Source of the DNA: Monomorium pharaonis
Taxonomy: Eukaryota > Arthropoda > Insecta > Hymenoptera > Formicidae
Reading direction: 5' to 3'
Assembly: GCF_013373865.1 (NCBI RefSeq)
Contig: NC_050468.1
Coordinates: 10,726,510 to 10,790,509, forward strand
Length of the DNA stretch: 64,000 nucleotides
The notes beneath the pieces are model-generated. The model was not told where the DNA came from. It saw only the letters and a program-made list of their open reading frames with translations, and searched no databases. Below are positions 12,941 to 24,654 of this stretch, one piece after another. Position numbers and translations under genes: made by a program. Positions within the stretch are counted from its first letter, which is position 1. Each line of letters begins with the position of its first letter.

Positions 12941-14115
12941 TGTGTGTGGTGTCTGTCTCTCGGGGGAAAAAAGGCCTCAGTTCTAGATGAATTTGATTAT
13001 ACATTTCCAATTAATTGATTCGTCAACGTGTCTTATTAACGTCTCTTCGCCTGTCGTCGTCTGGCCTGCTCCGTTCGAGGGAAACGGTGACATTTAATAG
13101 GACGCGCGGAGTTACATAATGTCCCGGCAACATGATATCATAAGGTTTCGACGATATGGGAGCTAATGGTTCGCCATTACTAAACGTATAAGATTTCCTA
13201 CCCCCTCCCCGACGCAGATGAATTTTTGGATTACACGGATGGCTACGTTTCCACGTCCTCGCTGCAAGGTATTGTACATACGGTGCGTTTAAATAACCGC
13301 CTTGAAATCTCCGCGCTATGCGCCGACGATTCTTTCAACGATTTTTTTTTCGATTCTCCTGGTAGCCTCCGGGTGTCGAATCATATTTCCGTAATAAATC
13401 TTTTCGTCGGCGCGCGCGATGTCCCTTCGCCTTTCGGGAGGATCGATTCCACGGTTCATCGATGACTCAGGGTGTTTCGCGTCGTCGTCGAGATGTTAAC
13501 TGGCCAGTCACGATGCACATGTCCAGCTGGGGAAACGTGGCGTGTTTCCCGTCGTGGTGTGTGCGCGCGCGGGGCACCCGTGTGTAAAGGTAGGACGAGA
13601 GAGGCGTCAAGTGTCATGCGCGAGGTTATTGACATTATTGACCAAATATTGGCCCGCCTCGTGAGAAATGTCGGTTTCCTTTTATCGTCGTTGCCGAATC
13701 GCCGCCGTCGCGGCGACAATTATCGCCGGGCTTTAGCCGTCCGTATAGATTCGAAGAAGCAAAGTACAAATTGACGCAAAGTGTCGCGCGGCGACGCTTC
13801 CGCCAGTCTATCGTTCATTAACAATTTTTTGCTTGGATAAAGAAAAAGTTTTGATTTCAACGCAAATTAGCGGAGGACCTCGATAGGTGCCAATCATGCG
13901 TTGAAAAAACGAGCGAAAAACCGCTGGCTCGGCGTAGGAAAAGGCTCGGAGAGGCGAATGATCAATGAAGATTCCCGAAGAGGTATCCGCCGTCCCACGC
14001 ACCAGTGTGTCATACCGGAGACATGGTGGGTGCTCTCGAGACCCCGGTGTCACGAGGGAAGAGAGCCCCCCCCCCTGGGCTCGGAAAGGGGGGGAGGGAG
14101 GGCGAGGGACGTCGT

Positions 14116-14130
14116 CGGTCACCGTGACCG
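14116..14130. promoter_or_regulatory. Perfect IR3 half-site palindrome (possible nuclear-receptor site)
   Basis: CGGTCACCGTGACCG is a perfect inverted repeat of GGTCA with a 3-base spacer. GGTCA half-sites are the core recognised by many nuclear receptors, and IR3 spacing is the classical estrogen-type arrangement, whereas insect EcR/USP prefers IR1. Binding is an inference; a single site may be chance. Confidence 0.25.
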
Positions 14131-14973
14131 TATCAGAATCCGTGACACGCCGACACCGTCGGGGTGTCGCATACGTGTACGTTACGCACGCACCCCCCTC
14201 TTTCCCCGCTGCACGCACGTGCACAATCTCTTCGCGGAACCGTGTAGCAACCCGCAGATGCTCACATAATGACATATATATACACATATATAAGAACACC
14301 CCATGCTCTTATTCCGACGGGATCGGGACAAAATGTTATGTATTGTCGTAATTGACATGAGGCACAAGAGGGATTGTTTACAGGCGGCGGCGTACGCAAC
14401 TTTTGCTGCAATTTCGATATGCCGCGTGCGGAACTATTCGCATATGCCTATGTGGAAACGAACTAGCCCTGCTCTTTGCGCCAAGAGTATCCGTTGTGTA
14501 ACTGGAACTCATCGTGTTTTCGCAGGAAACGGAATAGGCGTATGCGGTTACGTTGGTTTCCGAGCTGCGCCTAACTCGAGAGGCGTGTTGCCTCTGAGAG
14601 ACCTGCAACACACCGATCACATAGCTGTAGCATAATATTTTTAAAGCTGAAGAGGTCGGAAAGCGTCAGCCTGATGTTTGTTTGTTTGTTTTTTTTCGAG
14701 CGTATGGTGAGCCAAATAGATTTTGCTGCTGTTTCCTAATATAATAAAATTTTCGAAGTGTGTTGAGGGAACTTTCTCCCCGAGAGTTCTATGTTTAAAA
14801 GAAATTACAGAGTAGAGATCATTGCCGTCTACTTATTACCGCTTGCTCTTTCGAGAAAGAGAAAAAAAATCTCTCAGAGGCGCGAAAAACCCGAAGCTCT
14901 CTCGCGAGAAGTAGCTTCCACTCCGGGAAACACACTTCGGAACTAACAACGTTAATGGCGAGTGTGCGAGAAA

Positions 14974-14974
<1 letters not shown>

Positions 14975-15006
<32 letters not shown>
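14975..15006. repeat. (TG)n microsatellite
   Basis: Sixteen TG units, directly read. Confidence 0.95.
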
Positions 15007-15011
<5 letters not shown>

Positions 15012-15261
15012 CCTTCGTAAAACATCCCTGCAGGGACATGGGGACGCGAGGGGGTTGAGAGGGAGGGAGTGGAAGAAAGGGGGATACCGGTGGAGGCGAG
15101 CGACGTCGCACCTTACGCGGTTTCTCTCTTCCCTGGGAAATTTCAATGCGGAAAATCTCGGTGGTGAGACGGAATAAACTGGAGCGTGCATAACTCGGTT
15201 GCCTTTACCACCGGCTGCTGCTTTCCGCCGCTATAAATTCATAAACTACAAGTTCGCGCGG

Positions 15262-15265
15262 GCGA

Positions 15266-15312
<47 letters not shown>

Positions 15313-15316
15313 GCGG
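15262..15316. repeat. (GAC/GGC)n trinucleotide array
   Basis: A run of ACG units with GCG interruptions at both ends. A related TCG array lies about 340 bases downstream in reverse-complement register. Confidence 0.9.
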
Positions 15317-15657
15317 GTCCCTTCGTCCTCAGAGCGCCGCCTCGACGCTGTTCCATCGCCACCCACACGCCTTACCTCTCCCCCCCCCCCCTCCTTTCCC
15401 CTTCAAGGGAGAGGACGAAGACGAAGGCGAAGGGAACTGGGGTGGCAAAGGGGACGGCGGAAAGGGGGGAGAAACTGTTGGAAAGTTTCCCCGGTTACCT
15501 CCGGCGGTAGCCTCCGCCCACGCACCTTCCAGAACCACCGCCGGCGGGCGAGAGAAACTCGAGTCGGTGCCTCGATAAATTTGCGAGTAGTTAGTTACAG
15601 CAAGAAACTCCCCCGGCGGTGGTTTTGACACACGGACACGCGCGAGCGTTGGTACGA

Positions 15658-15697
<40 letters not shown>
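15658..15697. repeat. (TCG)n trinucleotide array
   Basis: Thirteen TCG units. With the ACG array at 15262-15316 it forms a pair of complementary trinucleotide tracts flanking a CpG-rich block. Confidence 0.92.
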
Positions 15698-15699
<2 letters not shown>

Positions 15700-16249
15700 A
15701 GCCACCTTGGATATTAAATTCGCCTCGGAGTACGGAGGGAGAAAATCGGCTTTCCGATCGGAACTCTCGCCCGCTCGCTCGCACGAAACTCTGTACTTGG
15801 AGCTCGACACGATTGTCGCCGCGCGCTCGCGGCGGTTTGTTTTCTAACGAGCTTCCGCGCGCGGGGCTGCGATCGATTGCGTAAGTTTCGCAAGTCGCAA
15901 ACAATTACGGCCGCGGCTAGAGCGGGGCACGTAGACACTTCGTACGCAGACCTTACGGCTTTCACCGTGTGCACCGCCACAGCACAGCTGCCGATTCTTT
16001 TTGCGTCTTTAACTAACCGGGCTCTTACTCGCAATTCCAATCACTTCGGATATTGAAATTCCTCCCGGGCAAAAGTCACTTCCCATATGTCTGTATTAAA
16101 CATCCTTTTCTCTTTTATATTCGATTATCGAACATTTTTCCTCTCGTCCCGTTGCGCCTTTCTAAATAAAAAGGAAAAGTTTATTTGTTGTACGAGCAAT
16201 TGACGCATGTGAATTGTCTCGTCTAGGATCTGCTTCTTATTTAAGCGTT

Positions 16250-16550
16250 CGCAAAGTAACAGCCAGTACCGCATTTCATACGCCGTTTCTTACGCGTTAA
16301 CTACTCCGTGCGCCAAGTCGACGCTGGCTTTTTCACTCGGTGAGCGTAATTCGCGCTTCAACGAGTGCGCGCCTTCTTGTAAGACGATTCGTGTCGCCAG
16401 TGGCTTCTGGCGTGTCGTCCTGTTACGGGCTTTCGGGTCAATTTGCGCTCGCCGCTGAGCACCGCCGCCGCGGCGACGTCCGCGGTATCACGTCCGGTAA
16501 TTCGATATGCGCGGTAGAAAGTTCGTGTTTTTCCGCGGGAGTAGCAGCCG
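16250..16550 (+). promoter_or_regulatory. Candidate promoter and 5' leader exon, donor at 16551
   Basis: A CpG-rich segment ends in GCAGCCG followed by GTGAGTAAGT, a strong insect 5' splice site. TCACTC near 16334 resembles an Initiator. No TATA box is evident. A 72-codon frame crosses the donor but has no domain, so I read this as a possible 5' UTR. Downstream DNA becomes AT-rich and repeat-filled from about 16700, as expected of intron. It could pair with the candidate exon at 34548-34613. The donor could be chance; without transcript data this stays weak. Confidence 0.3.
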
Positions 16551-17149
16551 GTGAGTAAGTGCGCGCGATCAGCATTCCCTCCTCGTTCGGAATTACACGA
16601 GGAAGGTGATGAGCGTGAGGCGAAAGCCAACGCGTGACACGTGGCGTGACGAATTAATTATGCTATCGCGCGCGTAACCGTTGTCGTTGCGCATTTACGA
16701 AAGAGCGTCTGGATTAGAGTTGAAAATGATTGGAAGAAAGGGCTTTGAGTAGAAAGCTTACAAAAAGACTGCTTTTTTACTCCGAAAATTCTTTTCGGAT
16801 ATGCATTCTCTCTCGACGGATATGCATTTGATGTCGGTGCTATTATTCCAAAATTCCGTTTATGCATTTATTCTGTGTAAAAGTAGCTGTAAACATTTCA
16901 AACACAGTAGAACGACTAAGTGGCATGACCATAGATAGTTTTCTCCAGAAATATTTTTCCTCAATTTTTTACTCCGACGTAAAATAAACCTTTTTTTTTC
17001 TAGTTGGAATTTGATGAAAGAAAGGACGCGTGTCCCGCGCGCTAACATTCTTTTTTTTTAATATTGATTTACAGATAAAAAAATACAATAACTAGTATGC
17101 ACAAAGAAATTTTGCTGAAAGTGTCTGAAAATTGAGTAGAACCACTTGA
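16551..17149. other. Non-coding DNA, turning AT-rich
   Basis: CpG-rich to about 16700, then AT-rich with T-runs. Nothing else identifiable. The 5' end of the Tc1 remnant may lie in the last 100 bases, but no terminal repeat could be matched. Confidence 0.5.
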
Positions 17150-17880
17150 GCGTAATGGAAACATCTCAATTGTTTAAGTTTCAAAGACCACAATCTCCAC
17201 GATGATTATGACAGCACATACAAAATATGATAAGAAAGATGAAGAAAAATAGTAGATTACAACTAAAATTAATTAACCGGCATGGTCAAAACTAAATTGT
17301 GTCGAAACATATAAAACTACTATAATAACAAACGACAGCAGAACTTTTATTTAAAAAATTCTGCTTCGACAAAAGCAGTTTACCGAGAACTTTAAAGTAA
17401 ATATTTAATACGAAAAATTATCGACTTCGAAATTTCTCAATTAAAACCAACCCTAAAATGATGGAAAAGGTGGATTGGTAAAAAGTAATATGCTCTGATG
17501 AATCATTATTTATATTATTTCCACCAAAAGGTCGGGTTTATGTATGGGGAACTCCCAAGAAGGAGACTATTATTTAAATTACTTGCTTCTAATTGTTAAA
17601 CATGGGTTCATTTGTAATGATTTGGGCAGTCGTATCTTAACATTTGGCTGATCCCATTACCTTAAACAATTGTACGGCTAACGAAATATTTAGACAGTCT
17701 AAATGATAATCTTTTCACTATTATTGACATATTATTTCGAAACAATAGTACCATTTTTCAGGGTAATAATACTCCCATATACACATAAAAAAGTTCAGTT
17801 TTGATTTGAGAAGCATCAAAATGAACTTCATCATCTTCCCTGGTCAGCACAATCACCCAACTTAAATATTATTAAACTGT
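17150..17880 (+). pseudogene. Decayed Tc1-type (DD34E) transposase
   Basis: The + strand carries broken pieces of a Tc1-family transposase, an enzyme that cuts and inserts its own element. From 17485 an open block reads VICSDESLFILFPPKGRVYV, the segment holding the first catalytic Asp (codon 17497-17499). At about 17590-17630, in shifted frames, come VKHG and SFVMIW, matching the family's VKHGG..VMVWG. At 17756 comes FQGNNTPIYT, matching FQQDNAP.HT, with the second Asp changed to Asn (17765-17767). Near 17800-17879 come KVQ, FEKH, HLPWSAQSPNLN and IIK, where the catalytic Glu is Lys (17874-17876). Stops and frameshifts separate the blocks. An eroded N-terminal part (QLKLINRHGQN near 17250) is visible. 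The C-terminus and both terminal repeats are missing, so it cannot act. Confidence 0.85.
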
Positions 17881-17897
17881 CCACTATTGGACAGTTT
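17874..17897. repeat. Hairpin at the 3' break of the Tc1 remnant
   Basis: AAACTGTCC and GGACAGTTT are perfect complements with a 6-base loop. Recognisable transposase ends exactly here and sequence of different character begins. Confidence 0.7.
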
Positions 17898-18330
17898 CAA
17901 AGAACAGAATGAGAATGTTTTTTTCCAATGTATACATGCGGAGGTATTCTAGACATTCCGCGTGTGGATGCAGTAGGTAGATAGAGAGGGAAGAGAAGGT
18001 AATTCTGAGCAGAGGAACGCAGCATGCCGCGTTTGAGAATTCGGAATTTATTTGAAAACTATTGCACACGGGGTTGGTGTATAGACAGATAGTGGTCGTG
18101 ATAAGTATTAGTATGGAAATAGATAAAGACGCGTTTCTGTAGAGTGAGGTAGAGACAAGAATGGCGCGGTGAAGGGGTGGAGGCTGCCGCAGGTGACGGC
18201 TACCTCCAAGGGAGTGAGAAGCAGGTTTCTCCTCTAAAGCAATTGACAGATGTTTTGATAGAAAAATAGAATAACATACCACTATTCAAAAATTGTATGA
18301 TTTTATTCTAAGAAGAATCGAAGCTGTATT
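17898..18330. other. Unassigned block between two mobile elements
   Basis: About 430 bases of higher GC content than either neighbour, lying between the Tc1 remnant and family A copy 2. A 132-codon frame runs on the minus strand (18282 to 17884), with no domain I recognise. Its sandwiched position suggests another element's fragment or a piece carried in with one, but no family could be named. Confidence 0.4.
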
Positions 18331-18592
18331 ACACTGAAAAAAAATTACTACATTGAAATAAATATTTTTTTTTAAATAGTATCAAGCAGAAGTTTTGTAA
18401 AAAATAAATAATATTTATTTCAAATAAGATAATATTTTCTATAATTTAGTTTAGAAAATGCATTATACATTTTCTAAATTGTAGAAAATATTATCTTATT
18501 TGAAATAAATATTATTTATTTTTTACAAAACTTCTGCTTGGTACTATTAAAAAAAAATAGTTATTTTAATCTGGTAAATTTTTTTTCAGTGT
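18331..18592. mobile_element. Palindromic MITE, family A, copy 2
   Basis: It begins ACACTGAAAAAAAATTAC and ends with the complementary TTTTTTTTCAGTGT. The arms contain AGCAGAAGTTTTGTAAAAAA and the TTTATTTCAAATAAGATAAT block and their complements, shared with copy 1 at 942-1183. The centre (about 18440-18480) is itself a palindrome around TGCATTATACATTTT. It has no coding capacity. Symmetry extends one or two bases to TTACACTG/CAGTGTAA, so the exact boundary and target duplication are unclear. Confidence 0.85.
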
Positions 18593-19772
18593 AAAAATTA
18601 AATGGTAGCCCAATATCTTATTCAGAAACAAGTATAGTGTATTTCCAGATGTTTATATTATTTTGTCTACTTTCTGCACACATAATTATTTTAATGTAAT
18701 AAAAATTATTTTTAGATCTATACTTAGCTAAGTTTTTAGATACTTCAACAAAACTTTCCTTTTTATGTGTGTAAATAATTTGTTTACAGATAAATATCAA
18801 CGAATTTATTTAATGACGGATGTAATAAATGTAGAATTAGGTGCACTACTTAGCAATTTCTGTAGTTTGCCACATAAAATAAAAATTCTAACGTTATAAA
18901 TTTAAAGATTAAATTTTTTTTTTAAATTTAAATCTCTTTAAAGTTTTTATACTTTCTCGTCTGAAGGAAACAAAATATCAGCTAATTGGAAGTAATTGTA
19001 GAATATATTGAGTTGGCTCTTGAGGTCTTAGGTTTCTATTTCTTTTTATTTTCTCTCCTGTTTTCTCACGAATATTCTTTCGTTTTCTGCACCGAGTCTT
19101 AAACTGCACCTATAATTAGCGTGCCCTGGTGCGAAGCACACGCGGCACACGTGTGGCTTTCTGCTATGGTTTTACTTTATACATACATATGCAATCTGCA
19201 CATGGTTCTATCGAACATCTCGGGTCTCGACAGCGTTCGAAATTAACACATTACTAACACTTTCTTAATCGCTGACATGTGCATATTAACAACTATACAT
19301 ACTGAGACAGTGAGAGAGAGAAAGAGAAGCGAATATTTTCCAGTTTTTAAATTGTTATTGCACATTGGTACAAGACTTGTATTTAATTTTAACGTACTTG
19401 ATATTTTATTCTGAAACAACGTCCGAATCCGCACTGTCGGATTACTAGCGATATCTTTGATGGCCGCTCTTGCGTTCGCATCCACGAAATCTTTTCGCGG
19501 CTGTCCGACCGTTTTGCGCCCCGTCGAACGCAAACGTGGGTCGACATGGCCGCGGCTACCGGATTTCACCCCTGGATACACATTCTTTTCGAGTCCACGA
19601 TACTTCTTCCCTCCCTCCCCCCCTTCGTCTTGCCTCTCAAGCGGTTCTGGGCCGCTATTCGATCCGGTCCACGATAGTCCGGGAGAAGGCGCAACTCAGC
19701 CGGAATATCTTCGTGTTCAAGAGACGAGTGAACGAAGCAAAAAAAAAGGAAATAGAAAACGAATAACACGAA

Positions 19773-19774
<2 letters not shown>

Positions 19775-19829
<55 letters not shown>
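19775..19829. repeat. (GA)n microsatellite
   Basis: Uninterrupted AG array of 55 bases, followed by further purine-rich sequence to about 19870. Confidence 0.95.
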
Positions 19830-19832
<3 letters not shown>

Positions 19833-20300
19833 GGAATTGGAGAAAGAAAAAGAGAAAACACGAAAGATTATGCAGTAGAATAATATTTCTTTTATTTCTT
19901 ACTGATGAAGTTTTAGAACTAGTAAATAGTGATAATATGAGATAATTATTTGAAAATAGTGATTTAATTAAACTTTTAAGAAATAATACAGCTTTAATCT
20001 TTAATCTTTAAATTTAGACTTTATTTTCTCAACTACGATTAATTATCTCTAAGATTTAAAAAGTGAGCTGGATTATTACGTCATCAAACTTTATTACTAT
20101 AACTTTTGTAATAAAATTTCACCAACGTGTACCATTTCAATAACAATTTAAATGCTTATACGACATATAGAGTTGCTCATATCGTTTACTGTAGAATGTT
20201 GTATTCGGATTTCGTGTTCCTATCCAGCACATGAAAATCGATTATAAAGCGTTACCTTGACGATCTCTGTTTCCCTCTCTTCTTTCACATTCCACTCAGG

Positions 20301-20354
20301 AAGAGAGAGAGAGAGAAAAAAGGAAGAGAGAGAGAGAGAGGGAGAGAGAGAAAG
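20301..20354. repeat. Interrupted (GA)n tract
   Basis: Two GA runs separated by an A-rich spacer; the whole segment is purine-only on this strand. Confidence 0.9.
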
Positions 20355-20510
20355 GACAAATCTTCCGGAAGACGTCGGTGGTCGCGCGCAGAGGGGTCGC
20401 TATATAGCCTAGATTTGATTTAAATCTCAGATTATTGTGCCAGACACGAGCTTCAGGACCGGAGAGCATTCTGTAATTTCCATACAGGAAGCTCTGTAAC
20501 GAGAAACCAT

Positions 20511-20514
<4 letters not shown>

Positions 20515-20548
<34 letters not shown>

Positions 20549-20590
20549 TCTTTTTCTTCCTCTTCCTCTCTTTCTCTCTCTTCCTTTCCT
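20515..20590. repeat. (TC)n tract with C/T-only tail
   Basis: A TC array to about 20544 is followed by mixed C/T sequence. It lies about 170 bases from a GA tract, so the two could pair as an inverted repeat. Confidence 0.9.
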
Positions 20591-21294
20591 TCTCTCGCTA
20601 TTTGCTTTCTTCTCTTCTTCGCTCCGTTCTTTTGCGTTCTCTTCTTTCCACTCCGACTCGAGCCCGTCGCGAACTCTCGAGCTCTTGCTGGTATATGATT
20701 ACCGATTCCCTCGTTACACAGTACGGAACTATTATCGAGGCCGTTTCGTCACGGAAACGAGTTGGTAGATGCGCATTACGTCGTAAAGAGTCGTTTATGA
20801 GCAGATGTTTGCCGATCAGTCAAGGAGAATCAACAAGATAAACCATTAATTAGTATAAATAGTGCCAATGCCGATTATCAAGAAATGACTATTAAGAAAT
20901 GACTATTGAGACACGACGGATAGCGATGTGAAGGCTGGAATTATCTTCTCAACGATTATTTGACCGACTATCGATTATTTTGGTGTATGGTTGTAATAAT
21001 TTGTAATATTAACGTTAAGCAATAAAATCACAGCCTCTTAATAAAATATAAAAAGAGAAATATAGAAGATAACGCGAGGAGAGACCGACAAGAGCACGCG
21101 GCAAAGACAAAGAAGAAAAAAAATCGGGAGAATCGGAGTCTATCGGACCTATAACATCCAGTTGCGGTCCTCGCCTAGAATCTAGCCTCGACCAGGTGTG
21201 CTCGTCGAGGAAACACGAGGGGGAGGAGGGTGATCAGGCTCTACTCAGGGGTGGACTACAAGCATTACAGGCTCCTGGGCCGCATTGCGAGCGA

Positions 21295-21345
21295 ATGGAT
21301 CGTTGAGGAGAGGAGGGGGCAGAGGGGGGGGGGGGAGGGAGGGAC
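21295..21345 (+). other. G-run cluster, G-quadruplex candidate
   Basis: Four or more runs of three or more G lie within about 45 bases, including one G homopolymer of about 12. A second G-rich stretch follows at 21508-21535. This meets the usual sequence rule for a G-quadruplex on this strand; folding is not shown. Confidence 0.5.
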
Positions 21346-22183
21346 CGGTAACGAAGGTAGAAAGACGGCGGCTACCTGAGAGGTCCTTCGCATAAGGCTC
21401 TCTCTCCTCTTCGGCACATAACCCCTGGGCGCCCAACTGTCTGTGCCGGTTATATACCTTTGCTACGCGTCGGCGGCGGCGGTACCGATTTTCTACTCCA
21501 GGATTCTCGGGCGGGGGGGCAAGGGGGGGTGTGCAGGAAGAGGGGAGTGAATTCAAGCGTATTCGAGCCATCGGCTTTTCGACGTACCGTACGAGAAATA
21601 GATTTCAGGTCTTTCGTTACTTGTTGTTGTTATCTATTTTCTCCCTTAGCGTTTTAAGATCTGTGTTTGCACAGTGTTACACCGTGAACGCTTTGCAATA
21701 ATAACTGTTTGGACTGGTGTTTTATTACGAACGAGGATGTAGATGCATATCGGTTTCATCAAATAAATGTGTGATTTATTACAGCTAATATTTATACTTT
21801 AAACTCGACGATATAATCCTTATTTAGATCGACACTGTACGATAAATATTGGGCACTGGATTTATTCGAATTTGTATTTTACCGTATAAACTAATATATG
21901 ATAATATTTGTTACGAGATATTAATCTAAACAATTACTCTATACTTTTTTTTATCTTAGATAGTTCGAAGTTTGCTTGACGGCTATGATGTTCCGATCTT
22001 TATATGTGTAACATCCGCCTCAAATATTGAAATTACTAATATAGCTCTTGACAGAACCGATTTCTACGATTACACTTCTATAAATATATATTACGATTTA
22101 ACACGAGACGATCGCGCCTTACTGAGGTTTATGAAGAAAGTGTTATTTTATAAGAAAGAAAATATGAATATTTTATAAAATCC

Positions 22184-22201
22184 GACACACACACACACAC
22201 C
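22184..22201. repeat. (AC)n microsatellite
   Basis: Nine AC units just downstream of an AT-rich segment. Confidence 0.85.
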
Positions 22202-24509
22202 ACTAATTAAGTCGTTGAGCTTTCTGTTCGCTGCCTAATCTTGGACATCTATGAAGGCTCTATTACTCGAATCGGGTATGGGTGACAGAAATTACGCGCA
22301 GTCAAATATTGAATATGTTAATAGGTTTGCTTATCAGCTCGCGCTATCCGTGATCAAAACCTATAATAAATATGGGCACCAGTTGTAGAGGACAACTATG
22401 AATGTAATATGACCTCGTGATGTAATCGCACGGGACGGGCGAGTCGTACGCGTGGGTGATCGGTCGCGCGCTACTGCGCGTTGTAAGTTACATGGCATTT
22501 AACATACACGCATACATACGCACGTGCGCACGGCCGAAGGGTGATGTCGAGGTATCAGCAAACACGAACGAGTGAGGATAACTTCGGGGTGAGCGTGTAA
22601 ACTCGGCTACCGGTGTTACGAAACCAAGCAAGGTCTGAGAATCTTCTGTGTTTCCCGTGTTAATATTTGAACAGCTCCATTTCGTAGCTAACCAACCGAC
22701 GCCGACGCCGACGCGACGCGACGTTTTTGAGGGGGAAGAGGGGAAACGGGAGAAAGAGAAAAGGAAAGACACGGGAGTGCGATTTTTTTCTGCATACAGA
22801 CTGTCTACGTACCGTTATGGGAGATGCAGCATCTATAATGTAACGTAAACACGATCGACGGGGTGTCGATCAACAGACCGGTGCCGTTATTGTACGAACA
22901 GGTAGCTGGACTGGTGTCCAATTTCTCCTTCTCAATGTAGGTAACAATACCGCAAAAGAAAGCCGTCTTTAAATCCCAATGATAAATGACGTGAGGATAA
23001 CATTGTATAGGGGCAAAGACTTTTTGACCATACCTTCAAAATTGTTTGGAATTATGTTCTAGACTACTTTTAGACAGTCTGTGGTTTGCTTTTCACAGTC
23101 GATTGTGAAAAAGTTTATGATAACCTTGTAGCGACAAAAAAAACGGAAGCTTTTTTTCTGCTATTTTCTGTTGACTCATGTTGACCCAAAAATCTACGAA
23201 AAGAAGATATAATGAGTAAAGTGGGTCGATTTTGGTCCTCAAATAACTGAATCTGATTCTGACTTAAAAAAAATTTGATTTGTCTCGAGGAAAGTGGAGA
23301 ACTGAAATAAACACAGGAAGCATTTAAATATGTAAGACGCTATTATGAAAACTATATGTTAATAAAAGTGTTAAAAGTGTAAAACTATAATAAACTAACA
23401 ATATTAAGTAAAAATCAATATGTGAACAATATAAATTAATAAATGAAAAACTTGTCGTATTTAATTATTCGTGATAAAGAAAGATGAAAGCGGATCTTGG
23501 TGCTCGAAAACTTTTTGAACGAATCTTACGATTTTCAAAATAAAACAATAAAATGATACAATAAAATGTAAAATACAAGATAAAAATAAAGAAAAAGTTT
23601 TTTGAAAAACGTAATAAACAATGTTCTTAAATGCTATAGTCAAGATTTAAAGTTTCTATTAATAATGTGCTTTCAGATATTAATAATTTTTTATTTTGTT
23701 TATCAAGCAGAACATGAACTATTAGAGATAAGAGCTAATGCTTAAATTATGTTATTATGTTTTATTAGCAAAAAGTCACGAATTAATCGTAGCTTAAAGC
23801 TCAATAATAATAATTTTATAATACTATACATATTTAATAGCTTTTTTATACTAATTTTCATACTTTTTTAACAAATTAAAATTGCTTGAAGGTCAAAATT
23901 AGATTCAGCAATTCTTTCAAAAATTAGATTCAGAAACTATTAAAACGTACTGTTTTTATTTACCACTCCAAAAGCTATCTTAAACTTTTAGCGTTTTTCT
24001 ATCATTTTTCCTACTTTAGAACGGAATTATATATCGTGTATAATTTTTTTAATGCTGAAAACAAATCTGATCTTCAAATTTAAGTATCATATCAAAATAT
24101 CAAGAATAATAAGTTATAAAGTTCATAAGAGAACATACGTAAATTTTTACGATGCTTCATAATACTTCATAATTTTTATTTCAATAAATTCTATACGAAA
24201 CTTAATTCCTTTTCAAGAAAAAAAATTTTTTACACACTTGTGTAATTGAATTTTTTTTATCGAAATAGAAGTTTTACACAGAAATTTCTAGCGTGATATA
24301 CATGTAACAATTTCATGAAATTCGGAATCCGGTCAAACGCCAGTACAGCGAATTGGTGAACCCTCGAAAAAAAAAGAGCAGAAGAAACACGTTCGGTTCT
24401 ACGCATTCCAATCTTTTTTGAGACACGCTTTCAGGTTTCCAGTCGCGTTTTATAAAAAGCAACAGCAGTGCGAACTGCTCGCGCGCGATTCGCATGAATA
24501 TTCATCTCC

Positions 24510-24546
24510 GGCGTGGAAATTCGTCACGAAATTTCCACGTCACGCC
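24510..24546. repeat. Hairpin with two alternative stems
   Basis: CGTGGAAATT (24512-24521) pairs perfectly with AATTTCCACG (24530-24539) around an 8-base loop. GGCGTG (24510-24515) can alternatively pair with CACGCC (24541-24546). It lies about 60 bases upstream of a (CT)n array. Confidence 0.7.
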
Positions 24547-24600
24547 GTTAAAGCTCCTCGCTTGTATCCGCGAGTATATTTCCTGCTCTGACTCTCTCTC

Positions 24601-24603
<3 letters not shown>

Positions 24604-24652
<49 letters not shown>
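24604..24652. repeat. (CT)n microsatellite
   Basis: Uninterrupted CT array of about 49 bases, preceded by C/T-rich sequence from 24592. Confidence 0.95.

Positions 24653-24654
<2 letters not shown>

Larger units (their letters stand above)
4754..16249. other. Long non-coding stretch, mostly CpG-rich
   Basis: About 11.5 kb without a supportable gene. It alternates CpG-rich patches (6200-8900, 9430-10140, 11160-12830, 13460-14640, 14820-16070) with AT-rich ones (4754-5160, 8930-9060, 10160-10500). It holds many simple repeats, listed separately, and a G-rich stretch at 12300-12360. Frames up to 191 codons occur but are low-complexity or lack domains. A candidate minus-strand donor (CCCAG/GTAAGAG) sits at 10814 but has no exon support. 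Confidence 0.5.

Noticed and set aside
12828..13010. His-Thr repeat peptide
   Set aside because: Pure translation of the (TG)n microsatellite.
15329..15904. 191-codon minus-strand frame
   Set aside because: Its core is a poly-Thr translation of the TCG array and a Pro/Ser-rich segment from C/T-rich DNA.
23000..24300. AT-rich segment suspected to be a retroelement
   Set aside because: No reverse transcriptase, integrase or terminal repeat could be read in any frame; only AT richness and AATAAA strings remain.
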